Below are positions 1 to 5,663 of a stretch of 9,452 bases of DNA, one piece after another. Where the stretch lies: assembly GCA_030639035.1 (NCBI GenBank), contig DAOWDM010000041.1:1-9452 (forward strand), written 5' to 3'. Numbering within the stretch: the stretch's first letter is position 1; every line of letters begins with the position of its first letter. Under the pieces are notes generated by a model. It saw only the letters and a program-made list of their open reading frames with translations. It searched no databases and was not told the DNA's origin. Made by a program: the position numbers and the translations under genes. The DNA comes from Alphaproteobacteria bacterium. GTDB lineage: Bacteria; Pseudomonadota; Alphaproteobacteria; DAOWDM01.

Positions 1-81
1 AATCCCCTGATATATTATCGTTATTTAAGTTATTTTAATACAAAACCATAAGGCAATACTAGAAGTTATCTGTTTTGTCAT
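1..81. other. AT-rich flank downstream of the minus-strand block, nothing recognised
   Basis: These 81 bases follow the last minus-strand stop codon. I see no stable GC-rich hairpin with a T-run for minus-strand transcription, so no terminator can be called; transcription may continue past the window edge. Confidence 0.5.
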
Positions 82-1173
82 TTAACTGTCATTAATGGCT
101 TTTCTAACAAACTCTATAACCCTATCAGGAACATCGTTATCGTTGTTATCTGGTAGAATGCTAGCAAATTTCTGTAGCTCTTCTGGCTTTCCATTTGCAG
201 TACGAGCAACGGTTACATCAAGATCACTCCAAATATCAAGCATGTCTTCGGCATTTATTACTGCACCCTGCTTAATTACAACGACTGCATTCACATCTAT
301 ATTTTCTTTCATATCGCTAAGAGTTTCTTCAAGAATTTCTTTGGCATCAAGTACTTGACGAACAGGAGAAACACGATGATTGCTTTCAGAAAACCATAAC
401 GGCTCTTCATCGTTAAACCGTTCTTCGTCTGCAAGCCAATCGCCTTCCTTATCATCAACAAGACAAAGAGCTATATCATCTTCTGATATAGCAACAAAGT
501 CTATTTTACAGCCTTTTATAGTTACATTTGAAATCAGCTCATATCCTGCCGATTCAATAATTTCATCAACTTCATTGCTAGTAGGAGCTGCTTTTTTAGT
601 TTTAGCTTTCTTTTTCTTTTTCTTTACAGGAGGAGCTTCATAATCTTCCTCTTCATCATCATCATCTTCTTCGTCATCGGCATCCATTAAATCAGAAAAA
701 TCATCATCTTCCTCATCTATGTCTTCTTCTTCGTCCTCCTCGTCCTCCTCATCTTCGTCTTTACTTCTTGTTCGCATAGCGGGTGGACGTTCTTTTTTCT
801 TATCTTTCTTCCCTTTTTTCTTACCTTTCATTTTAGGCAAAGGAGGCGGTTCTTTTTTCTTTTTTTGTGCTAATTCAAATGGAAAGCAAACAATAAGCAT
901 AAACCATGAGCCCCAAGGAACAGAGCAAACAGCAGTCCAAAGTGTTAGCCATATAGGAATAAACATAAAGATTGTTATAATAAAACACCATTCTGTCGGT
1001 TCATCAATAATCCAGCCATGAACCCAAAGATTCCAAATGTATTTCCAATGTTTATATTTCGCAAAATCGAACATCCAAGCATTAATCATTATAGAACGCA
1101 TTACGCCCAAGTAGACGATGCTCCATACAGCTCCGATAAAAACTATTCTGGAAATATAAGCTAAAGGAGACAA
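82..1173 (-). CDS. Membrane-anchored protein with acidic/basic linker and degenerate NERD-like C-terminal domain
   Basis: I do not recognise a named family for the whole protein. Numbering is from a TTG start at 1173. An upstream in-frame GTG at 1188 exists, but GGAGG (1180-1184) sits six bases before the TTG and would lie inside the gene if GTG were used. Seen: hydrophobic helices at about 8-25 and 64-100 (possibly two helices back to back), joined by a loop with KHW (41-43) and WIID (54-57). Then come a Lys/Pro-rich stretch (104-136), an almost purely Asp/Glu tract (139-179), a Lys run (184-194) and a predicted alpha/beta domain (about 201-340). That domain has the order of a NERD fold: GYELISNV, KIDFVAI, a strand ending LVDDK, SPVRQ followed by a helix, and VNAVVVI. 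The expected ExK is at best DDK, so catalysis is doubtful. The first module is shared with the genes at 1286-2353 and 2337-3164, and the C-terminal domain with 1286-2353. The role is unknown; an anchored adaptor with a cytoplasmic head is my inference. Confidence 0.85.
   Translation of the reverse strand: MSPLAYISRIVFIGAVWSIVYLGVMRSIMINAWMFDFAKYKHWKYIWNLWVHGWIIDEPTEWCFIITIFMFIPIWLTLWTAVCSVPWGSWFMLIVCFPFELAQKKKKEPPPLPKMKGKKKGKKDKKKERPPAMRTRSKDEDEEDEEDEEEDIDEEDDDFSDLMDADDEEDDDDEEEDYEAPPVKKKKKKAKTKKAAPTSNEVDEIIESAGYELISNVTIKGCKIDFVAISEDDIALCLVDDKEGDWLADEERFNDEEPLWFSESNHRVSPVRQVLDAKEILEETLSDMKENIDVNAVVVIKQGAVINAEDMLDIWSDLDVTVARTANGKPEELQKFASILPDNNDNDVPDRVIEFVRKAINDS
637..759 (-). repeat. Asp/Glu-coding low-complexity tract
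   Basis: Residues 139-179 of the 82-1173 protein are almost all Asp or Glu, encoded by repeated tcttcctcgtc-like words on the plus strand. Lys-rich stretches flank it on both sides (104-136 and 184-194), giving a basic-acidic-basic linker. Confidence 0.85.
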
Positions 1174-1250
1174 GGCACACCTCCACACTGAAGCGTAATA
1201 TCAATAGCTTTCTTTGCTTTAGCTAATTTTAAACTGTAAACTTTTGACAT
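1161..1250 (-). CDS. Possible 29-codon small ORF overlapping the start of the next gene
   Basis: An ATG at 1250 opens a 29-residue frame starting MSKVYSLKLAKAKKA and ending at TAG (1161-1163). It lies in the 112-base gap between the 1286-2353 gene and the TTG start at 1173, in a different frame from both. It runs across the GGAGG and TTG of the downstream gene, so translation of it could couple to that start. There is no good ribosome binding site in front of it (only an AAGTAAG-like stretch). No family is recognised. It may be chance, as a frame this short is expected often in AT-rich DNA. Confidence 0.15.
   Translation of the reverse strand: MSKVYSLKLAKAKKAIDITLQCGGVPCLL
1180..1184 (-). 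promoter_or_regulatory. Shine-Dalgarno GGAGG deciding a TTG start
   Basis: On the minus strand GGAGG is followed by six bases and TTG (1171-1173). The spacing is ideal for a ribosome binding site. It argues that translation of the downstream gene starts at TTG 1173 and not at GTG 1188, which precedes the site. The TTG start also brings the distance from the first residue to the HW motif (42 residues) close to that in the two paralogues (39 residues). Confidence 0.65.
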
Positions 1251-1285
1251 TTTTCAACTTACTTAACGCTTAATTTTAAAGCCTT

Positions 1286-2353
1286 TTATGCTGTTGCTGT
1301 TGCTGTTGCTGTTATTGCTTCTTGCACTAATTCCACGAATCTGTCAGGTGCTTCTGATATTTCTGTTTCAATTAGTTTTTCTGCCAACCGTGGCAATGTT
1401 TCAGGCGAACCGTCTGCAAATCTTACCACAGAAACGTTCATACCTTCCCATACTTTTAGCATAGAATCTGCATTTAACACTTTTCCTGCTCCTATAACAA
1501 GGATAGCGTTAATGTTAAAACTATATTCTTCAGGAAGTATTGTTTTTAAGTGTTTTCTCAATACATCTTTTGCTTGTTTTAATAAGCAGACTGGTGAAGG
1601 ATAGAAATCATTTTCAGAAAACCAACTTGGAGGCTCATTATTGAAAGCTTCCTCATCAGCAACCCATTCTTCTCCATCTGGCATCATATTAAGAAGAGTA
1701 ACATTATTAGCTGAAACAGCTACAAACTGTACGTTCTGTTTGTTAATTGCAACATTCTGAAAAACTTCAAAGCCTGACTTTTTGATTATCATTCCAAGAG
1801 CATCAAGCAGTTCTTTGCTCGATAATGATATTTTCTCAGGAGCTTGCACAGCAGGCGTAGCAACAGGAGCGACAGGAGCTTGTACAACAGGTGTGGCAAC
1901 AGGAGCTTGTGTAACAGGTGTTGTTGTTTGTTTTTTGGGTAGCGGAATTTTTGTTCTAAGTGCTGGAGGACGATTCTGTGAACCTAATAATTCTAAGACT
2001 GAACTGTTTTCTTCTTCTAAAACAGGAACAGAAACAGGAACAGGAGGAGCTTTGACATCGGAATCTTTTGTTTGTTCTTTTACAACAACAGTTTTATCTG
2101 AAACTATCCAACATACACCGTGCCATGCAACCACAAACAAAGGCACAAAACCAAGCAAAGCTATAACAAAAAAGTAATCACTGGCATTGTCAATTTTCCA
2201 TTCACCACTTTGCCAAAGTTTCCATAACTCACTCCAGTGATTAACATTACTTATTTCAAAATTGTTCCATTTGTTTTTTACAAATCCCTGCACCCATGGA
2301 AAATAGAAATACCCCATACCAATGCCAATTAAAAGATTAAATAATTGTCGCAT
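1286..2353 (-). CDS. Membrane-anchored protein with Pro/Ala linker and degenerate NERD-like C-terminal domain
   Basis: This is a 355-residue paralogue of the protein at 82-1173. Seen: first membrane helix at about 5-22, loop with NHW (38-40) and WKID (52-55), second helix at about 60-84 with GFVPLF and a Cys at 81. A hydrophilic linker follows, with the RPPALRT motif (128-134) and a Pro/Ala/Val/Thr repeat (145-172). The C-terminal domain (about 180-330) aligns by eye with the other protein: GFEVFQNV/GYELISNV, WVADEEAFN/WLADEERFN, WFSE, SPV, INAILVI/VNAVVVI, and a closing APDRFVELVQEAI against VPDRVIEFVRKAI. The positions that would hold Asp and ExK in a NERD nuclease read VQF and MPD, so it should be inactive as an enzyme. 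The ATG (2353) lies within the end of the upstream gene (17-base overlap), behind a weak GGGAA site. It ends in a repetitive TATATATA tail encoded by a hexanucleotide repeat. Function is not known. Confidence 0.87.
   Translation of the reverse strand: MRQLFNLLIGIGMGYFYFPWVQGFVKNKWNNFEISNVNHWSELWKLWQSGEWKIDNASDYFFVIALLGFVPLFVVAWHGVCWIVSDKTVVVKEQTKDSDVKAPPVPVSVPVLEEENSSVLELLGSQNRPPALRTKIPLPKKQTTTPVTQAPVATPVVQAPVAPVATPAVQAPEKISLSSKELLDALGMIIKKSGFEVFQNVAINKQNVQFVAVSANNVTLLNMMPDGEEWVADEEAFNNEPPSWFSENDFYPSPVCLLKQAKDVLRKHLKTILPEEYSFNINAILVIGAGKVLNADSMLKVWEGMNVSVVRFADGSPETLPRLAEKLIETEISEAPDRFVELVQEAITATATATA
1289..1312 (-). repeat. Hexanucleotide microsatellite, four copies of TGCTGT (plus-strand reading)
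   Basis: Four perfect copies of the hexamer lie immediately before the stop codon of the 1286-2353 gene and encode alternating Ala and Thr at its extreme C-terminus. Because the unit is six bases, gain or loss of copies would keep the frame and only change tail length. Confidence 0.85.
1838..1921 (-). repeat. Imperfect Pro/Ala-rich coding repeat in a linker
   Basis: Residues 145-172 of the 1286-2353 protein are imperfect copies of units such as QAPVATPVV and QAPVAPVATPAV. At the DNA level the repeated words are related to acaggagcttgt and caggtgtggcaac. This is a probable extended, flexible linker between the membrane module and the C-terminal domain. Confidence 0.7.
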
Positions 2354-3164
2354 TTAGCGTATTCCCTAATTCAGCAAGCCTGTTATCTATTGCTTTTTCG
2401 TCTTCTTTTCGTTGTTCTTCAAAAAATATCATTATTTGCTTAAATCCAAGAGCAGCAGCTTCACGCTTTATTGGTTCAGGTTCTTGCCTTATAATATCCA
2501 GCATTTCCTGAGGATTAAAATCTTTTTCAGAATACGAGGATATTCCTGAAGATTGCATTAACTGATTAAATGTCTGCATATCATTTTTCATTTTTTGTAT
2601 TTGTTCAGGTGTAGGGTTATCGCTTAGTTCTTTTATATCAGTTTTAAATTCAGGCTGTTGAAAACCAAACTTTTTAGAAACAGCAGAGGACGTATTTATA
2701 AAAGCTTTAAATATTATTTTACCCATTTTATATGACTTCGCTAGCTTCTCAAGATGCTCATCTTCCGTTTTAGGTGCTGGTGAAGCTTTTGCTGGAAGTA
2801 TTCTTTTTGCTTGCGGTGTCGCAATTAAAACAGGTTTATGTTGTAGAGCTATTGCAGATAACCCTTTATCAACAACTGGTGCTATTTCTGATGCAGTTGA
2901 CTGAAATCTATTTTTAACAACTTTACAAACAGCGAACCAAATTAAAAGAAAAACTGGCATAAAACCTATTAAAACAGCAACAAAGATTCTTTGGTCGTTA
3001 TCTATTGGAATCCAACCGTTTTGGTAATGCTGGAAAAGACGCTCCCAGTGTTCAACTGACAAAACATCAAAACCTTTTCCAATTTTTCTGATGTAATTAA
3101 TGATGGCAGGAAAATATATTGCACCACAAGCACAGCCAATAAAAAGACAACGAAAAAGCTTCAC
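2337..3164 (-). CDS. Two-helix membrane protein with a helical C-terminal domain, family unknown
   Basis: A 275-residue protein. Its N-terminal 85 residues belong to the same module as the proteins at 82-1173 and 1286-2353: helix at about 5-23, loop with EHW (38-40) and WIPID (51-55), second helix at about 59-84 with GFMPVF and a Cys at 80. A Pro/Ala-rich linker (about 88-133) follows, then a predicted alpha-helical region (135-270) that shows no similarity to the NERD-like domain of the other two. It includes charged helices such as QIMIFFEEQRKEDEKAID. The start is GTG at 3164. It forms a GTGA four-base overlap with the stop of the upstream gene, with AAAGG upstream on the minus strand. The shared N-terminus and the overlaps on both sides argue that it works with its neighbours in one membrane complex, but its biochemical role is unknown. 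Confidence 0.85.
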   Translation of the reverse strand: MKLFRCLFIGCACGAIYFPAIINYIRKIGKGFDVLSVEHWERLFQHYQNGWIPIDNDQRIFVAVLIGFMPVFLLIWFAVCKVVKNRFQSTASEIAPVVDKGLSAIALQHKPVLIATPQAKRILPAKASPAPKTEDEHLEKLAKSYKMGKIIFKAFINTSSAVSKKFGFQQPEFKTDIKELSDNPTPEQIQKMKNDMQTFNQLMQSSGISSYSEKDFNPQEMLDIIRQEPEPIKREAAALGFKQIMIFFEEQRKEDEKAIDNRLAELGNTLNATII

Positions 3165-3859
3165 ATTCTTTGACCTTTGTTCTTTTTAAGAATTTCTGCT
3201 GTTAGTTCTGGCTTTAAACCTTTTTGCTCATTTCTTGACTGCCCTACTATTTCGCCCGCACCGTCAATAGCCTTTTTGTTTTCAACACCTTCTTTGGTAA
3301 TCTCTGCTTTGCGTATCTGTGCTTCTTCAAGAGTCATTTCAGAAACATCTACATTACGAACAGCGTTTTTTTCTGGAACATCAGCATTACGCACAGCATT
3401 TTTTTCTGTTGGAAGCTCAGGAATATCAATTTTACCATGTATAGGGTCTTTAGAGCTGCCTGTTTTTTCAGAACCTGAGTCCATTTTATCAAATTCAACT
3501 TCAAGCCTTGCCATCCAATCTGACCACTTGTTAGTTGCAGCAGTAAGCCCCATTTCAAACAAAGCTTCGCATATGTCCTGCATTCTAATGTCATGGTGCT
3601 GACCTCGTGGTTTTTCAGGCTTTGCTTCTTCGTCATTGTAAAATTTAGCTTCTTCTACTTTTCCTACTTTATCGTCCGTAACTGTTCCTATGCCTTCGTC
3701 CGTAACGATTCCTATGCCTTCATCTGTTGAAGCCCCCATGGATTTATCTGAAGCTATTCCTGCTTTTTCATCAGATAACGTACCAGATGGCATGTCAGAC
3801 AGAGTTCCTGCTGGCATATCCGTTACAATTACGTTCTTATCTGCATTATCATTATTCAT
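3161..3859 (-). CDS. Soluble hydrophilic protein with N-terminal octapeptide repeats
   Basis: A 232-residue protein with no signal peptide and no membrane segment; I recognise no family. Residues 13-68 are seven consecutive eight-residue units of form [ST]-D-x-x-x-G-x-x, for example TDMPAGTL and TDEGIGIV. A central segment (about 86-125) looks folded and helical (IRMQDICEALFEMGL, then KWSDWMARLE). Two copies of an 11-residue unit EKNAVRN(A/V)DV(P/S) fill 152-173, and the C-terminus is a charged, Lys-rich helix. It is the first gene of the minus-strand block: ATG at 3859, with AGGA seven bases upstream. It overlaps the next gene by four bases, so the two are probably translationally coupled. 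Beside membrane and T4SS-like proteins it could be a substrate, chaperone or scaffold; this is inference. The AT-rich coding is like that of its neighbours. Confidence 0.85.
   Translation of the reverse strand: MNNDNADKNVIVTDMPAGTLSDMPSGTLSDEKAGIASDKSMGASTDEGIGIVTDEGIGTVTDDKVGKVEEAKFYNDEEAKPEKPRGQHHDIRMQDICEALFEMGLTAATNKWSDWMARLEVEFDKMDSGSEKTGSSKDPIHGKIDIPELPTEKNAVRNADVPEKNAVRNVDVSEMTLEEAQIRKAEITKEGVENKKAIDGAGEIVGQSRNEQKGLKPELTAEILKKNKGQRM
3341..3406 (-). repeat. Tandem 33-base coding repeat, two copies
   Basis: Two adjacent copies encode EKNAVRNADVP and EKNAVRNVDVS (residues 152-173 of the 3161-3859 protein). The DNA copies share words such as acgcacagc/acgaacagc and tttttttctg/tttttctgg, so this is an in-frame tandem duplication that has begun to diverge. 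Confidence 0.8.
3656..3823 (-). repeat. Seven 24-base coding repeats, octapeptide [ST]D---G--
   Basis: The units are contiguous from residue 13 to 68 of the 3161-3859 protein. Thr/Ser and Asp open every unit and Gly is always sixth; the other positions vary, mostly small or hydrophobic. Neighbouring copies are near-identical in DNA (for example the word cctatgccttcgtccgtaac and its partner), which suggests growth by tandem duplication. Confidence 0.88.
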
Positions 3860-4070
3860 ATGTCTATCCTGCTCATAGTATCTCAGTATTCCTTATCTTA
3901 CACGAAAACATATCGTTTTGTCTATACAATCACGAAAGTTTAATATTTCAATCAAAAAGCTTTTGTTACAAAGCAGAAAAATGCATAACTCTTTGTTTTA
4001 TTGAGACTTTCTGTTACACTGCATTATTTATGACATATTCTGATAAAAAAAGTTTCATACATAGGGCTAC

Positions 4071-4076
4071 TATAAT
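4071..4076 (+). promoter_or_regulatory. Candidate -10 box (TATAAT) of the plus-strand block
   Basis: A perfect consensus -10 hexamer 36 bases before the first plus-strand ATG. It would give a leader of about 30 bases that contains the AAGGAG site. No recognisable -35 hexamer lies 15-18 bases upstream, and TATAAT arises easily in such AT-rich sequence, so this is only a candidate. Confidence 0.35.
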
Positions 4077-4099
4077 ACATTATTATATAGTTTAGATTT

Positions 4100-4105
4100 A
4101 AGGAG
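4100..4105 (+). promoter_or_regulatory. Strong Shine-Dalgarno AAGGAG before the first plus-strand gene
   Basis: AAGGAG is followed by six bases and then the ATG at 4112, an ideal arrangement. It fixes the start of the first VirB6-like protein and implies efficient translation of the block's first gene. Confidence 0.8.
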
Positions 4106-4111
4106 TGGCAG

Positions 4112-5647
4112 ATGATAAAGGTAGATATCATACGAACAAAAAGAAACAGATTCTTTTCTGTCGCCGTTTCTGTGTGCGTTTTCTTATCAACTTTGTTTCT
4201 TTTCCATGGTAGAGCTTTTGCTGGGTGCAGCAGTGTTCCAGAGATTATGGCAAAGGTTACTCCGTGTTGGTTCTGTCCTATATTTGACATAGTTTTTCAA
4301 GCCGCTGGTTCTTATTCATACATTGCATATACAAATGTCAGTGGTGAAGCTTTTAGCTTGCTTACTATCTGCATTTTATTCTGGCTTTTAAGACAATTGA
4401 TGGAAGCCATGGGTTCAGTTGCAGGATTTGACCCTGCTGATTTCTGGAAAGGTGTGAACGCTCGTCTTTTTGCAGCTGTTTTTGCTGGAGCATTGCTTTC
4501 TGCAAATGCTGCTGAGGTTTATGGTTACTTAATGTCTCCAATGATTGAAGGTGCTGCTGGTTATGGTTCTGCTCTTTTAGAACAAGGGGGCGTTTCAAAA
4601 TGTGATGGCGGAGGGGCTTCATTTACAACTATGGCTGACTCTGCTTTTTCAGAAGGTACTTTGAACTCTCTGCATTGTATTATTGAAGAGTTAAACAGCT
4701 CTGTTGCTCGTGGTTTGGGTATTGGGATTTCATGTTTATGTGCATCTTGGGGCGGTCCTTTAACTCTGTTCCCTAATTTAGCGATGATGGGGTATGGAAT
4801 TGCAATCATTCTTATTTATGTGTGGTTAATGCTTATTGTGCCTTTTTATATTCTTGATAGCTGTGTGCGTCTTGGAGTTGTAGGGGCGTTTATGCCGTTG
4901 TTCATTATTGCTTGGGTTTTTCCCTCGACCAAATGGTTTGCAGGAAAAGGCTGGGCAATGCTTGTAAACAGCATGATGATAATCATCTGCATGTGTATCG
5001 TTTTGGGGCTGATTACAGCTATGATTGATGATTTGGTAATGAATGACCCTGCTGTTGCGGGTGCGTTTGCTCAATCGAATCCTAAAACATTAGCTGAATT
5101 AATTGCAGGAGCTAACAACACTTCGGGACTTATTGGCATTAAACTAATTGCTTGTGGGATTATTGGTGTTTTCATAGTCAGCAAAGTTCCTGTTATTGGA
5201 AGTCATTTCTCTGAAATGGATTCTTCTTCTATGGATTCAATGGCTCAGGCAGGTGGAGCTATGAGTAAAGGTTTGCAGGCAGCAGCTAAAGCAGCCGTGC
5301 TTGTAGTCGCAACAGTTGCTACTGCTGGAGCAGCAGCACCCGCAGCAGGCGGAGCAGCGGCAGCAGGTGGAGCAGGAGCAGCAGCAGGCGGAGCAGGAGC
5401 AGCAGCAGGTGGAGCAGCAGCAGGTGGAGCAGGAGCAGCGGCAGGTGGAGCAGGCAGTGCAGGAGCAGCGGCAGGTGGAGCAGGAAAAGCGGCAGCTGGT
5501 GGAGCTAAAATGAATAAATTCAACAATATTGTTAAAAAAGCAGGCAATAAAGCAGGAAAAGGCGAAGGAAAAGACTCTAATATAAAAATGCCCGATGCTC
5601 CTATAGCGTCAGCAGAAGAATTTTCTAAAGAAACACCTGAAGAATAG
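4112..5647 (+). CDS. VirB6/TrbL-like T4SS inner-membrane protein, paralogue 1, with Gly/Ala-rich tail
   Basis: A 511-residue protein. Seen: signal peptide 1-37 (basic start, hydrophobic 13-31, cleavage after RAFA), then PCWFC (51-55), hydrophobic segments at about 80-98 and 115-135, and DFW (110-112). A second Cys pair lies at 164 and 189. The polytopic core has helices at about 222-246, 250-270, 283-305 and 338-357, with RLGVVGAFMPLFIIAWVFPS at 253-272. The core and topology fit VirB6/TrbL, which form part of the inner-membrane channel of type IV secretion machines. The exported N-terminus and the Cys motif are not features I associate with classical VirB6. The tail (about 400-465) is almost pure Gly/Ala, followed by a Lys-rich end. 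The gene leads a four-gene tandem family; the next begins 16 bases after its stop. The family call is firm at the level of the superfamily and not at that of a named subfamily. Confidence 0.85.
   Translation: MIKVDIIRTKRNRFFSVAVSVCVFLSTLFLFHGRAFAGCSSVPEIMAKVTPCWFCPIFDIVFQAAGSYSYIAYTNVSGEAFSLLTICILFWLLRQLMEAMGSVAGFDPADFWKGVNARLFAAVFAGALLSANAAEVYGYLMSPMIEGAAGYGSALLEQGGVSKCDGGGASFTTMADSAFSEGTLNSLHCIIEELNSSVARGLGIGISCLCASWGGPLTLFPNLAMMGYGIAIILIYVWLMLIVPFYILDSCVRLGVVGAFMPLFIIAWVFPSTKWFAGKGWAMLVNSMMIIICMCIVLGLITAMIDDLVMNDPAVAGAFAQSNPKTLAELIAGANNTSGLIGIKLIACGIIGVFIVSKVPVIGSHFSEMDSSSMDSMAQAGGAMSKGLQAAAKAAVLVVATVATAGAAAPAAGGAAAAGGAGAAAGGAGAAAGGAAAGGAGAAAGGAGSAGAAAGGAGKAAAGGAKMNKFNNIVKKAGNKAGKGEGKDSNIKMPDAPIASAEEFSKETPEE
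5327..5506 (+). repeat. Gly/Ala-coding low-complexity tandem repeat
   Basis: About 180 bases built from imperfect units such as gcaggtggagcaggagcagc encode residues 406-465 of the first VirB6-like protein, in patterns of the type GGAGAAA. It is much richer in G and C than its surroundings. Unit number could easily vary between strains or be mis-assembled. Confidence 0.88.
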
Positions 5648-5663
5648 AAAGGCAGTCTAAAAA

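Larger units (their letters stand above)
3860..4111. promoter_or_regulatory. Divergent intergenic region holding the promoters of both gene blocks
   Basis: This is the only sizeable gap in the window. It separates the start of the minus-strand block (3859) from that of the plus-strand block (4112), so both sets of promoters should lie here. It is very AT-rich. Plus-strand candidates: TATAAT at 4071-4076 (perfect -10, but no good -35), TGTTACACT at 4012-4020 (extended -10), and TTGAGA at 4001-4006 with TATTTA at 4025-4030. Minus-strand candidate: TTGAAA (3946-3951) with TATAGA (3921-3926), spacing 19. A short inverted repeat AAAAC-N5-GTTTT (3905-3919) and two copies of CACGAAA (3901 and 3931) flank the minus candidate and could bind a regulator. 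No small gene with a ribosome binding site is seen here. Confidence 0.55.

Noticed and set aside
719..1021. Poly-Ser reading frame on the plus strand opposite the acidic tract
   Set aside because: Antisense image of GAT/GAA/GAG codons in the minus-strand gene; low complexity with no start signal.
3656..3823. Regular 24-base repeats considered as a CRISPR or iteron array
   Set aside because: The units are contiguous without spacers, keep an open reading frame and are conserved at the protein level, so they are coding repeats.
4082..4087. TATAAT on the minus strand in the intergenic region
   Set aside because: The matching -35 position would fall in the ribosome binding site of the plus-strand gene with a poor match (TGCCAC), and the sequence is so AT-rich that such boxes occur by chance.
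4029..4095. Short plus-strand frame just before the first VirB6-like gene
   Set aside because: No ribosome binding site, very AT-rich, and it covers the most likely promoter; better explained as non-coding.
5245..5547. Pro/Ala-rich reading frame on the minus strand and Gln/Glu-rich frame on the plus strand (5316-5513) over the Gly/Ala repeat
   Set aside because: Both are frame shadows of the repetitive Gly/Ala coding DNA inside a strong VirB6-like gene; no ribosome binding site or family match.
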